Below, in pieces: positions 51,329-60,123 of a stretch of 64,000 nt of DNA. Each line of letters begins with the position of its first letter. Position 1 is the first letter of the stretch. Below the pieces are notes generated by a model that saw only the letters and a list, made by a program, of their open reading frames with translations, made no database searches and was not told the DNA's origin. A program made the translations under genes and the position numbers. The stretch comes from FEN-680 sp036845225 (lineage in GTDB: Bacteria > Actinomycetota > Geothermincolia > Fen-727 > Anoxymicrobiaceae): NCBI GenBank assembly GCA_036845225.1, contig DAIUEJ010000008.1:1-64000 (forward strand), read 5' to 3'.

Positions 51329-52027
51329 ATGACGATGAAAACAGACCCGATAATCGCTAAGGCGCTCGAGCGCGGACAGTCGGCGCTCTCCGAGCACGAC
51401 TCCAAGCTCCTGATGGAAAAATACGGCGTCCCTATCGCCCCTGAGAAGCTCGCCTCCTCCGCCGACGAGTCGGTGGCGGCGGCCGGCGAGATCGGATACC
51501 CGGTCGTCCTCAAGGCGGAGGGCCCGGAGATCTCCCACAAGACCGAGCGCGAGCTGGTGGCTGTCGGCCTGAAGGACGAGGCGGACGTGCGCGAGGCGTA
51601 CGACAGGATCATCGCCAACCTCGGCGATACTCCTCATGAGGGAGTCCTGGTCCAGAAGATGATCCGGGGCGAGAGAGAGCTCGTGATCGGGCTGGTGCGC
51701 GACCCGCAGTTCGGGCCCTGCGTCATGTTCGGCCTGGGCGGCATCTTCACCGAGATCCTCAAGGACACCTCCTTCAGGGTCGCCCCCATCACCGAGGACG
51801 ACGCCCTCCAGATGATGGAAGACATCAAGGCGAAAGCCATACTCGGGCCGGTGAGGGGCAAGTCGCCTGCCGACAAAGCCCTGCTGGCCAAAGCCCTGGT
51901 GGGGCTGGGCACCATCGGCATCGAGCAGGACAACGTCGCCGAGATAGACGTGAACCCGCTCATCATCACCGGCGAGGGCGAGCCGGTCGCAGTAGACGCG
52001 CTGGTCGTCCTGACCAAACAATCCTGA
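51329..52027 (+). CDS. ADP-forming acyl-CoA synthetase beta subunit (ATP-grasp)
   Basis: The 232-residue ATP-grasp domain has YPVVLKAEGPEISHKTE near 50-66 and MFGLGGIFTEILKD, matching the beta subunit of acetate:CoA ligase (ADP-forming). The alpha subunit is missing here and is the gene at 16860, 34 kb away. Together they would make ATP from the acyl-CoA formed by the cleavage enzyme and CoA-transferase. It begins one base after the previous stop. Confidence 0.88.
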   Translation: MTMKTDPIIAKALERGQSALSEHDSKLLMEKYGVPIAPEKLASSADESVAAAGEIGYPVVLKAEGPEISHKTERELVAVGLKDEADVREAYDRIIANLGDTPHEGVLVQKMIRGERELVIGLVRDPQFGPCVMFGLGGIFTEILKDTSFRVAPITEDDALQMMEDIKAKAILGPVRGKSPADKALLAKALVGLGTIGIEQDNVAEIDVNPLIITGEGEPVAVDALVVLTKQS

Positions 52028-52029
52028 TC

Positions 52030-52755
52030 GTGAGCAGCGCTTCCCGGCCGGCCGCGCCGCGCAAACGCAGGCGCCTCAGCCGAGGCTGGATCGCCCTCAT
52101 CACCGTCGTCGCGGTGCTCCTGGTGGTCTGGATCGCGAGCGAGATCGCCATCCCGCGTATTGCTGACTCCATCATCAAGAACGAGATACAGAAGAGATAC
52201 CCCCAGGCGCAGGACGTCTCCGTCTCCGTTTCCGCGTTCCCCGCGATCCGCCTCGCCTTCAAGGATTACTCGAACCTGACGGTCAAGGTGAGCAACATCA
52301 CCCTGGAGGGCGTTGCCTTCGACTCGATCGAGCTAGACAGCAAGAAGTGGCCGCTCGGCACTTTCGATGCCACCGTGGGCCCCGATGCGATATTGCAGTT
52401 CTTCTCCTCCACCCACTCGTACATCCTGCGCCCGACGCTCGACCTCTCGGGCGACCAGGTCCGGGTGAGCGGTCAGATGAACCTCGGGTTCGCCACTGTC
52501 GGCATCACCGCGGTGGGCGCCCTGGAGCCACGCGGAGGCAAGCAGGTCTACTTCAACCCCTCGAGCATCTCTGTGGCGGGAATACAATCGACCGGCGCCG
52601 CTCTGACCGTGATCAAACAGATCATGGCTTCGAACCCCGTCTTCACCATCCGCGAGGACCTGCCCTTCACGGTGACCGCTGTCACGGTCTCGGGAGGCAA
52701 GCTCGTCGTCAAGGGTGACGTGGACCTCGAGAAAGCGCTCAAGGTCAAGCTCTGA
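52030..52755 (+). CDS. LmeA-like (DUF2993) membrane-anchored protein
   Basis: The 241-residue protein has a basic N-terminus, one helix (GWIALITVVAVLLVVWIASEI, ~19-39) and a beta-rich body (RLAFKDYSNLTVKVSNITLEG; VYFNPSSISVAG; KLVVKGDVDLEKALKVKL), the DUF2993/LmeA fold. Members in actinobacteria bind phospholipid or act in lipomannan assembly. It supports an actinobacterial origin. Start is GTG, two bases after the preceding stop, so it may be read through from the catabolic cluster although function is unrelated. Confidence 0.75.
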   Translation: MSSASRPAAPRKRRRLSRGWIALITVVAVLLVVWIASEIAIPRIADSIIKNEIQKRYPQAQDVSVSVSAFPAIRLAFKDYSNLTVKVSNITLEGVAFDSIELDSKKWPLGTFDATVGPDAILQFFSSTHSYILRPTLDLSGDQVRVSGQMNLGFATVGITAVGALEPRGGKQVYFNPSSISVAGIQSTGAALTVIKQIMASNPVFTIREDLPFTVTAVTVSGGKLVVKGDVDLEKALKVKL

Positions 52756-52788
52756 TGCTGCCCCCTGTTTTGCCCCGGGGCCTTTCAA

Positions 52789-52794
52789 TATAAT
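52789..52794 (+). promoter_or_regulatory. Consensus -10 box
   Basis: Perfect TATAAT, 32 bases before the GTG at 52827. The sequence TGTTTT at 17 bases farther upstream is a poor -35. Confidence 0.45.
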
Positions 52795-52826
52795 AGTGGA
52801 GTCGTTTAGCCCGCACGGAGGAAGAA

Positions 52827-54209
52827 GTGCCTGAGAACAAAGCCGGCAACGTAGGGTCCGCATCGCACCTCGGCGAGAAGCAGGTGCCGAGGGATGCCCA
52901 CTTTGTCTACGATTACACCAGGAGGCGCGTGCCTCTGCCGGTCGTGTCCTACATGGCCGTGGCGGACACGCCCCTCGAGAACCCCGGCCCGGAAAACCCC
53001 GCCAAGAAGGCTCTGGACACGCTTCGCGACCTGATAGAGCCCGCGGTCATCGCCGAGGAGGAGCTGAACAGCCCCTCTATGGAGAAGCTCATCAAGGAGA
53101 ACCTGGCGAAGCTCAACACCGAGTTCTTCGAGACCCAGGTGGCCGAAGGTGAGGCGAAGCCACAGTCCTCGCTCACCATGGTGATAGCCGACGCGCGCCG
53201 CGCTTACATCGGGCACGTGGGCACCTCGAGGGTGTACCTCCTTCACGGGGGAAGGCTCTACGACCTGACGCCGACCGGTCTGATGCCGGTGGCCGGGTCG
53301 CCGGAGCCTCCGCCCGCCACGCCGGACTCCATGACGCTGTTCGGGGTAGGCCAGGAGCCAGCCGCCCCCGAGGGGCAGCCCACCGTGGCAGTGCCGCCGG
53401 TCGAGGGCACCTACCTGGGCGAGGCGGCCGAAGCCTCCATCGGATACAACGAGGTAGAGATCTCCCCGGGTGACATCCTGGTCCTGGTCACCGACGGCCT
53501 CTGGCGCACCGTAAGCGAGGAGGAGCTCGTCGAGAACCTCCTCTCCGCGATGAACGTGCAACGCAGCTCGAGCCAACTGGTCAGGCTCGCATTCAGCCGC
53601 GACTCCTCCGACAACGCGACCATGACCTCCTGGCAGTATATAGTCGGCCGCGAGGAAGAGGCTTTCGCCGAGCCGCGCGCGGCGGCCCGGGCGGCCTCGA
53701 GGGAGAATACCAAGACACGCGCGGCGGAGGGGGCGCTTGTAGCCCTGCTCGCCGTGGTGCTGGTCGGGATATTCGCGGTCGGGTTCGCTTTCGGCTGGCG
53801 CATCACTGACACTTTCCGCAAGCCTGCCAAGCAGAAGGCACAGAAGCAGGCCGCTGCCAAAGCCGCCCAGACAAAGAGCACTACTCCCCAGAGCAGCCAG
53901 CCGAAGGGCACCACACCCCAGACGACTCAACCCGTCGCGCCGGCTCCGCTGACCGCTGCGGTCAATACAGCAGGGGTCAGGATGCGCGCAACACCGAGCC
54001 CGCAGGGCGACATCGTCGGCATGCTGCTGAAAGGCGCGACAGTTACTATCATTTCAGAAGTCAAAGGAACAGACGGCAACACTTGGACCAAGTGCAGGGG
54101 GTCAGTGACTTCAAACGGGCAGACCATCGCGGGCGAAGGGTTCGTACGCAACGATTTTCTGGAGAAGTCCCAGCTGCCACCGCCCGCCACCACGCCGTCC
54201 GGAGGCTAG
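52827..54209 (+). CDS. PP2C-like phosphatase-fold membrane protein with SH3-type tail
   Basis: The 460-residue protein has PP2C-like segments: GHVGTSRVYLLHGGRL (like GDSRAYL), ILVLVTDGLWRTVSEEEL (like SDGL) and DSSDNATM (like DN-T). The first metal motif DGxGG of active PP2C enzymes is not visible, so activity is doubtful. A helix at ~308-332 (GALVALLAVVLVGIFAVGFAFG) is followed by a Thr/Ser/Gln/Pro linker and an SH3-like domain (GVRMRATPSPQGDIVGMLLKGATVTII). It may sense the envelope. Start is GTG with GGAGG. Confidence 0.7.
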   Translation: MPENKAGNVGSASHLGEKQVPRDAHFVYDYTRRRVPLPVVSYMAVADTPLENPGPENPAKKALDTLRDLIEPAVIAEEELNSPSMEKLIKENLAKLNTEFFETQVAEGEAKPQSSLTMVIADARRAYIGHVGTSRVYLLHGGRLYDLTPTGLMPVAGSPEPPPATPDSMTLFGVGQEPAAPEGQPTVAVPPVEGTYLGEAAEASIGYNEVEISPGDILVLVTDGLWRTVSEEELVENLLSAMNVQRSSSQLVRLAFSRDSSDNATMTSWQYIVGREEEAFAEPRAAARAASRENTKTRAAEGALVALLAVVLVGIFAVGFAFGWRITDTFRKPAKQKAQKQAAAKAAQTKSTTPQSSQPKGTTPQTTQPVAPAPLTAAVNTAGVRMRATPSPQGDIVGMLLKGATVTIISEVKGTDGNTWTKCRGSVTSNGQTIAGEGFVRNDFLEKSQLPPPATTPSGG

Positions 54210-54223
54210 CGGCCGCGAAGCTC

Positions 54224-54436
54224 TCAGATAAAGATCCCCAGCACCGCTCCGAGGATCATGCCTGCCAGGAACACGCCGAATATTATCAGCAGCGCATACG
54301 CGAGCTTCTTCTTCACCTCGGGCTCCTGCTCGAGCAGCGGGAGCTGCAGCTCGAAGCCCGGTTGCTCGCCCGGGTTGACCCGCGCGACCTCGTTGCCGTA
54401 GAGGAAACCCGGTTGTGGCCTGTTTTCAGTGCTCAT
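54224..54436 (-). CDS. Small hypothetical membrane protein
   Basis: The 70-residue protein has a soluble N-terminal half (acidic and Pro/Gly rich) and one C-terminal helix (AYALLIIFGVFLAGMILGAVLGIFI). It is 17 bases downstream of the peptidase-like gene on the same strand, so it may be co-expressed. No family recognised. Confidence 0.55.
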   Translation of the reverse strand: MSTENRPQPGFLYGNEVARVNPGEQPGFELQLPLLEQEPEVKKKLAYALLIIFGVFLAGMILGAVLGIFI

Positions 54437-54453
54437 GTGTCAACAATTCCCGT

Positions 54454-55506
54454 TCAGTATTTCAAGTCCTCCAGGTCGGATGAAGTCAGGCCGAGGATGA
54501 AGCTCTCGACCAGGACACCCGCTGAGGATACCTTGTCCGCCGAAACGCTCGTGTACTGGTTGTCCGTGGTGAGCGAGCCGTCGGAATTGCACCACTCGAC
54601 CCAGACCGCGGGGATCTGGGAGTTCTCGAACGGCATATTATCACTATCGGACGTCGATTTCATATAGGTGGCGGGCGTGTTCTTCCGGCGGGCGAACGTC
54701 TCGAGCTTGTCCTTGAGGCGCTGGAGGCCGGTGCCCTCCGTGCGTAAGGCGAGCGTGTCTCCCTGGCCCACGCTGTCGACCTCTATCATGCCCACGATGT
54801 CGCTCTTCTCGAGCGAGCCCATCAGGTCCACGAACCTCTTGGCCCCGACCAGCCTGACGTCAGGGTCCGTGCCGGTGGGCCGGTTCGCCCCGAAAAAGAC
54901 GAACTGCACCGTCGGCTCGATGCGCCGCACCGAGAAGACCCGCGCGAGCTCGAGCACCGCCCCGACGCCCGACGCATCGTCGTCAGCGCCCTTGCTGTCC
55001 TGCGCGCTGTCGTAGTGGGCGCCGACGATTATCGTGTACGCCTCGTTGGTGCCCCGGCGGGTGCCCACTATGTTGCGCGAGCCGAAGCCGTCAGGCATCG
55101 AGAACGGCTGCTCCTCAACCGTGTAGCCGTACTCGCCCAGCCTGGCGACGATGTAGTCCGCCGCCCCGGACTCCTTCACCGACCCGGCCGGGCGGGGGCC
55201 GATCTGCTCCGACAAGGCGAAGACGTGGGTCATCGCCTGAGGAGCGGAGAACTGTCGAGTCGTGGGGCCGCGCTCGTCGGCCTTAGTGCCGGAGGTCTTC
55301 TTCGCGCCGGAGGAGCTTTTCTGTTTGGCCGGGGTGCTCGTGACCTTGCCGGTCTTAGGCTTGCCGAAGATGAGGTTGGCTCCCGTCCCGGCCGCCAGGC
55401 CCACCACCAGGACCACGACCACCAGGGCCGTTATGCGCCGGGCCCTGGTGCGCCGCGTGCGCACTTTCTCTAATCGGCTCTCGCCGTTGTTAGTCAAGAT
55501 AATCAC
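54454..55506 (-). CDS. M28-family peptidase-like protein, catalytic residues replaced
   Basis: The 350-residue protein has an N-terminal anchor helix (ITALVVVVLVVGLAAGTGA), a basic, Ser/Thr-rich linker, and an M28 aminopeptidase domain (YTIIVGAHYDSAQDSKGADDDASGVGAVLELARVF, shown in part). In active M28 enzymes two Glu residues follow as FGAEE; here the sequence is FGANRPTG, so the general-base and bridging glutamates are missing. The last His ligand also appears to be replaced. The Asp and first His ligands remain. It is probably not a peptidase, perhaps a binding protein. GTG start is uncertain. Confidence 0.75.
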   Translation of the reverse strand: MIILTNNGESRLEKVRTRRTRARRITALVVVVLVVGLAAGTGANLIFGKPKTGKVTSTPAKQKSSSGAKKTSGTKADERGPTTRQFSAPQAMTHVFALSEQIGPRPAGSVKESGAADYIVARLGEYGYTVEEQPFSMPDGFGSRNIVGTRRGTNEAYTIIVGAHYDSAQDSKGADDDASGVGAVLELARVFSVRRIEPTVQFVFFGANRPTGTDPDVRLVGAKRFVDLMGSLEKSDIVGMIEVDSVGQGDTLALRTEGTGLQRLKDKLETFARRKNTPATYMKSTSDSDNMPFENSQIPAVWVEWCNSDGSLTTDNQYTSVSADKVSSAGVLVESFILGLTSSDLEDLKY

Positions 55507-55527
55507 CTTGGGGCGGGTTTTGAGGTG

Positions 55528-55536
55528 AATATATCA
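55528..55536 (-). promoter_or_regulatory. Extended -10 promoter for the M28-like gene
   Basis: Minus strand TGATATATT, TG-extended hexamer TATATT, 21 bases before the GTG at 55506. Confidence 0.35.
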
Positions 55537-55652
55537 GAAGGAGCGGCAGGCGTCACTTTCGGGCCACCACCGCGTCAGGCGGGCCGTCGGCGGCTCGCAT
55601 GGCGGATAAGCCCCTCCTCTGGTCTAATATGTATTGAGCGGAAAGGAGCGCC

Positions 55653-56705
55653 GTGACGAGAGTGTTGATCGAGGAGTTCCCACACGCGCCGGGCGGCCAC
55701 TGCGGCAGCACTTCCATGCGGGACCTGCTCAAGTTCTACGGCCACGAGTTCACCGAAGACATGGTTTTCGGGCTCGGGGCCGGAATAGATTTCATGTACG
55801 TGAGCGGCCCGTCGATCGAGCCGCCGGTCTACATCGGAGGCCGTTCGCCCGAGCTCGAGGCGTACCTGTGCCAGACGCTCGGGGTGGGTATGGAGCTCGT
55901 GACGGGCCTCGATGCCGAGTCCGGCTGGCTGGCGGTCAAGGAGCTCATGGACTCGGGCGTTCCCGTGCTGGTGCATGCCGACGTCTACTACCTCGACTAC
56001 CTCCATGCCAAGAGGCACTTCAGCGCTCACCGCATCGTGCTGGTAGGTTACGACGACGCCAAGGGCATTGCATACGTCGCGGACAACGACCGGGACGAGA
56101 TCCAGGAGTGCTCCCTCGAGAGCCTGGCCCGGGCGCGCTCTTCGACGGCGCTCCCCCGGCCCGCCGGGAACGCCTACTACCGCTTCGAGGTCCCGGACAC
56201 CCTGGCGCCGCTCGCGGAGGCTGTCCCGCTCGCGATCGCCGAGGCCGTGAGGCACAATATCAGGCTTGCACCCGGAGAGGCCTCTTTCGACAGCGACGGA
56301 TGGAAGGTCTCCCTCGGCGCCGAGGCACTGCGGGCCTTCGCGGATGGGATGCCCGGGTGGCCCGGCTCAATGACCGATGAGATGCTGACCCTGCTGTGCA
56401 AGAGCATCTACGTCAGCGCGGAGAAAGGCGGCACGGGCTACGGGGGCAACTTCAGGCGGATGTACGGCCGCTTCCTGATCGAAGCCGCTGAGTCGACCGG
56501 CAATAAAGCGCTTGCCGGTGTGGGCAGCGAATTCGTGGCCATCGGCGACTCCTGGTCGAAGGTGAGCTTCACCTTCAAAGACAACTCTTCAAACGGCGCC
56601 AGAGCGGTTGAGCTCGCCCATCCCGTGGCGCTCGAGATATCCGAGCGGGAGCCCGCGGCGTTCGAGGCGCTCGACAGCGCCAACAGGGGGTGGACGGCTC
56701 CATGA
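55653..56705 (+). CDS. BtrH N-terminal/DUF4872-type protein
   Basis: The 350-residue protein begins HAPGGHCGSTSMRDLLKFYG, the BtrH-N Cys-containing peptidase C39-like fold, with Cys17 as possible nucleophile, and has HRIVLVGYDD with a His plausible for a catalytic dyad. The second half resembles DUF4872. BtrH transfers an acyl group from a carrier protein in butirosin synthesis, so a cysteine acyltransferase or amidase role is possible. No carrier protein gene is visible nearby. Its stop overlaps the rarA start. GTG start with GGAG. Confidence 0.7.
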   Translation: MTRVLIEEFPHAPGGHCGSTSMRDLLKFYGHEFTEDMVFGLGAGIDFMYVSGPSIEPPVYIGGRSPELEAYLCQTLGVGMELVTGLDAESGWLAVKELMDSGVPVLVHADVYYLDYLHAKRHFSAHRIVLVGYDDAKGIAYVADNDRDEIQECSLESLARARSSTALPRPAGNAYYRFEVPDTLAPLAEAVPLAIAEAVRHNIRLAPGEASFDSDGWKVSLGAEALRAFADGMPGWPGSMTDEMLTLLCKSIYVSAEKGGTGYGGNFRRMYGRFLIEAAESTGNKALAGVGSEFVAIGDSWSKVSFTFKDNSSNGARAVELAHPVALEISEREPAAFEALDSANRGWTAP

Positions 56706-58054
56706 GCGCTGCGCAGGAAGGGCTGTTCGACCAGTCTTCCGAGTCGATGGAGGGGACGCCGCTCGCCGAGCGTATGCGCCCGCGCACCCTGGACGAGTTC
56801 GAGGGACAGGAAGAGATAGTGGGCCCCGGGCAGCCACTGCGGGTCGCTATCGAGGAGGACCAGATCTCCTCGATGATATTCTGGGGGCCGCCGGGGTCGG
56901 GCAAGACAACGCTTGCCAGGATCATGGCGAACGCCACGCAGTCCGAGTTCGTGAAGTTCAGCGCCGTGACCGCGGGTGTCCCTGAGCTGAGAAAGCTGAT
57001 CGCGGAGGCGCGCGACAGGCGTAAGTTCAACGGCACGCGGACCATACTCTTCGTCGATGAGATCCACCGCTTCAACAAGGCCCAGCAGGACGCCTTCCTG
57101 CCCCACGTCGAGGACGGGACCATCATCCTTGTCGGCGCCACCACCGAGAACCCGTCCTTCGAGGTCATCTCTCCCCTGCTCTCGCGAGTGCGGGTCTACG
57201 TGCTCAAGCAGCTCGAGCCAGAGGGCCTCAAGAGGATCGTCATGCGCGCCCTCTCAGACGGGGAGCGCGGGCTCGGGCTGCTCGGCCTGGAGGTGGACCC
57301 CGCCGCGGTCGACACCATGGTAGGCATCGCCGACGGCGACGCGCGGATCGCACTGAACCTGCTCGAGCTCTCCGCGTTCATGGCCGGGGAACTCGACCAG
57401 AACCACGTCACCGTGGAGACCGTACTGAAGGTCGCACAGGAGAAGACCATCCTCTACGACAAGCAGGGCGAGGAGCACTTCAACCTTATCAGCGCGCTCC
57501 ACAAGTCCCTGCGCGATTCGGACCCCGACGGCAGCCTCTACTGGCTGGGGCGGATGCTCGAGTCCGGCGAGGACCCGCTCTACATAGTCCGCAGGCTGAT
57601 CCGTTTCGCGTCCGAGGACGTGGGCAACGCCGACCCGCGGGCGCTTCCCCTCTGTGTGGCCGCCATGCAGGCGTGCCACTTCGTCGGCATGCCCGAGTGC
57701 GACCTGGCACTCGCCCAGGCGGTCAGCTATCTCGCCACTGCCCCCAAGAGCAACGCGCTCTACGCTGGCTACGGAGAGGTCAAGGCCGATGTCCGCAAGT
57801 ACGGCGCCCTTCCGGTCCCGCTCCATATCCGCAACGCTCCCACTCGGCTGATGAAAGACATAGGCTACGGGAAGGGTTACAAGTACGCCCACAAGTTCGA
57901 GGGCCACATCGTCGAGCAGGAGCACCTGCCCGAGAAGCTGAAGGGGCGCAAGTACTACCACCCTAGCGACCAGGGTTTTGAGAAGGAGATAGGCGTGAGG
58001 CTCGAGCGGTGGCGCTCTGAGCTCTCGAAGCGTCGCGGTGAAGACGAAGAGTGA
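56702..58054 (+). CDS. rarA: Replication-associated recombination protein A (MgsA/RarA ATPase)
   Basis: RarA acts at stalled replication forks. The 450-residue protein has Walker A GPPGSGKTTLARIMA (~62-76), Walker B ILFVDEIHRFNKAQQDAFLP, sensor 1 ATTENPSFEV, LSRVRVY, and the C-terminal tetramerisation domain (RLIRFASEDVGNADPRAL; RPTRLMKD-type NAPTRLMKDIGYGKGYKYAH). ATG 56702 is preferred to GTG 56690 because it gives an ATGA overlap with the upstream stop. Length is normal. Confidence 0.93.
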   Translation: MSAAQEGLFDQSSESMEGTPLAERMRPRTLDEFEGQEEIVGPGQPLRVAIEEDQISSMIFWGPPGSGKTTLARIMANATQSEFVKFSAVTAGVPELRKLIAEARDRRKFNGTRTILFVDEIHRFNKAQQDAFLPHVEDGTIILVGATTENPSFEVISPLLSRVRVYVLKQLEPEGLKRIVMRALSDGERGLGLLGLEVDPAAVDTMVGIADGDARIALNLLELSAFMAGELDQNHVTVETVLKVAQEKTILYDKQGEEHFNLISALHKSLRDSDPDGSLYWLGRMLESGEDPLYIVRRLIRFASEDVGNADPRALPLCVAAMQACHFVGMPECDLALAQAVSYLATAPKSNALYAGYGEVKADVRKYGALPVPLHIRNAPTRLMKDIGYGKGYKYAHKFEGHIVEQEHLPEKLKGRKYYHPSDQGFEKEIGVRLERWRSELSKRRGEDEE

Positions 58055-58069
58055 GGCGCAGGAGGATAG

Positions 58070-58873
58070 ATGGCTAACAGGATCTACGAGACGCAGAACC
58101 CGAAGACCGTGCGGCGAGCGCTCGATGCGGTCGGCGCGGCTTTCAAGCTGACGTGGCTGCCCGGCATGTCGCATCACCCCTGGCTCCGTCCTGACAAGAC
58201 CGACATGCGCTGGCTGCCGATCAACCAGGACATAGAGATGCCCGAGAACGCGCCGATGCCGCTCGCGGTCCTCGACCGCCTGATAGAAGAGGCGTCCCAC
58301 CGGGTCATCTACGACTACTGCGGTTGCAGGCTCGCCTACCGCTGCGAGCACTACCCCGTGGAGATAGGCTGCCTGCTCATGGGAGACTCCGCGATCGAGG
58401 GCAAGTCGCAGAAAAAGCGGGAGGTGGGCGTCGAGGAAGCCAAGGCGTTCGCCCGCAAGGCCGTGGACGCGGGACTGGTGCCCATCGTCGGCAAGGCGCG
58501 CATCGACAACGCGCTCTTCGGCATCAAGGACCACGGGAGGATGCTGACCACCTGCTTCTGCTGCGAGTGCTGCTGTATCACCCGTAACATACGCCACGTG
58601 CCTCTCGACAAGGTCGAGCCGCTCTTCCCGCCGCTGGAAGGCGTGACCATCGAGGTCACCGACGAGTGCAAGGGATGCGGCACCTGCGCAGAGCACTGCT
58701 ACATCGAGGCAATCACCATCGTCGACAAGCGCGCTGTCATCGGCGCGTACTGCCGCGCCTGCGGCAGGTGCGCCACCGTCTGCCCCAAGGACGCCATCCG
58801 GGTGCGCCTCGACGACGCCGACTTCCTGGACAAGACCATCGATCGCATCCGTTCCTACGTCAAGTACGACTGA
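58070..58873 (+). CDS. 4Fe-4S ferredoxin-type protein with cysteine-dense motif
   Basis: The 267-residue protein has a cysteine cluster DYCGCRLAYRCEHY (~83-96), an unusual CFCCECCC run (~163-170) and two C-terminal ferredoxin motifs CKGCGTCAEHC and CRACGRCATVC. Such proteins carry electrons or act as activators. The substrate is unknown. It lies between rarA and the beta-oxidation genes on the opposite strand. GGAGGATAG precedes ATG. Confidence 0.75.
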   Translation: MANRIYETQNPKTVRRALDAVGAAFKLTWLPGMSHHPWLRPDKTDMRWLPINQDIEMPENAPMPLAVLDRLIEEASHRVIYDYCGCRLAYRCEHYPVEIGCLLMGDSAIEGKSQKKREVGVEEAKAFARKAVDAGLVPIVGKARIDNALFGIKDHGRMLTTCFCCECCCITRNIRHVPLDKVEPLFPPLEGVTIEVTDECKGCGTCAEHCYIEAITIVDKRAVIGAYCRACGRCATVCPKDAIRVRLDDADFLDKTIDRIRSYVKYD

Positions 58874-58884
58874 GGTAAATAAAA

Positions 58885-58919
58885 AGAGCCGCGCCATTCA
58901 GACGCGGCTCTCCTTGTTT
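58885..58919. terminator. Bidirectional Rho-independent terminator
   Basis: Stem AGAGCCGCG/CGCGGCTCT (58885-58893 and 58903-58911) with a nine-base loop, an A tract on the left and TTGTTT on the right. It separates the ferredoxin gene from the converging acyl-CoA dehydrogenase gene. Confidence 0.85.
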
Positions 58920-58924
58920 CTACT

Positions 58925-60064
58925 CTACTTGCCCAGCAGGGCGCGCGAGATGACGACACGCTGGACCTGGTTGGTCCCCTCGTAGATCTGAGTGATCTTC
59001 GCGTCGCGCATCATGCGCTCCATCGGGTACTCCTTCATGTAACCGTAGCCGCCCATGAGCTGGAGGCAGTCGGTCGTGACCTTCATCGCGGTGTCGGTGG
59101 CGAAGCACTTGGCCATCGCCGAAAGGGCGCTGAAGCCGGGCTCCTCATTGTCGACCGCGCAGGCCGCGCGATAGACGAGCGAGCGGGCCGCCTCGACCTG
59201 CATGCCGAGGTCCGCGACCATGAACTGCAACCCCTGCAGAGCCGCGATGGGGCGTCCGAACTGCACGCGCTCTTTCATGTAGTTGATGGCGTAGTCGAGC
59301 GCGCCGGCCGCCACGCCCAGGCCCTGCGCCCCGATCGAGGAGCGGGTGCGGTCGAGCGTCATCATCGCGAGGTTAAAGCCCTTACCCTCTGAGAAGAGCA
59401 GGTTCTCGGCGGGCACTTCGCAGTCCTCGAAGATGAGCTCGGTGGTGGACGAGCCCCTGATGCCCATCTTGTCCTCGTGCTTGCCTATGCTGAAGCCGGG
59501 GAACGACTTCTCGACTATGAAAGCGGAGATGCCTCGGACCCCCTTCTCCGCGTCGGTCATCGCGAAGACCGAGAATATCTCGCCCGTGCCGCCGTTGGTG
59601 ATGAAGCACTTGGCTCCGTTGAGGATGTACTTGTCACCCGACTTCACCGCCCGCGACTTCATCGAAGCGGCGTCGGACCCGGCCTCCGGCTCGGTCAGCC
59701 CGAAGCCGCAGAGCTTCTCGCCTGACGCGAGCTGAGGGAGGTACTTCTTCTTCTGCTCGTCGCTGCCGCCGAGCTTTATCGGGGTGGAGCCGAGCTCCTG
59801 GCACCCGAGGATCAGCGAAGTGTTGACACACACCTTCGCAAGCTCCTCTATCGCCACGCACAGTGTCAAGAGGTCGGCGCCCTCGCCGCCGTACTCCTCG
59901 GCGAACGGCAGGCCCATGAAGCCGTTCTCCTTCAGCTTCTCCACCATGTCCCAGGGAAACTCGCCGGAGGCGTCGATGTCGGCCGCGCGCGGCTCGACGA
60001 CGTCCTTGGCGAACTGCCTGATCGACTCCTGGAACATCTTCTGCTCTTCGCTCAACTGAAACAT
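58925..60064 (-). CDS. Acyl-CoA dehydrogenase
   Basis: The 379-residue enzyme has FGLTEPEAGSD, CFITNGGTGEIF, KERVQFGRPI, and MRDAKITQIYEGTNQVQRVV with the catalytic Glu of short-chain enzymes. It oxidises acyl-CoA with ETF as partner. Ribosome site GGAGG precedes ATG 60064. It follows thiolase by 59 bases. Substrate range is not resolvable from sequence. Confidence 0.9.
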   Translation of the reverse strand: MFQLSEEQKMFQESIRQFAKDVVEPRAADIDASGEFPWDMVEKLKENGFMGLPFAEEYGGEGADLLTLCVAIEELAKVCVNTSLILGCQELGSTPIKLGGSDEQKKKYLPQLASGEKLCGFGLTEPEAGSDAASMKSRAVKSGDKYILNGAKCFITNGGTGEIFSVFAMTDAEKGVRGISAFIVEKSFPGFSIGKHEDKMGIRGSSTTELIFEDCEVPAENLLFSEGKGFNLAMMTLDRTRSSIGAQGLGVAAGALDYAINYMKERVQFGRPIAALQGLQFMVADLGMQVEAARSLVYRAACAVDNEEPGFSALSAMAKCFATDTAMKVTTDCLQLMGGYGYMKEYPMERMMRDAKITQIYEGTNQVQRVVISRALLGK

Positions 60065-60123
60065 TAGCCACCTCCGCTTGAATGCGCTTTCCTCGGGCGA
60101 GGAGCGCCCGCGTATATATACCC

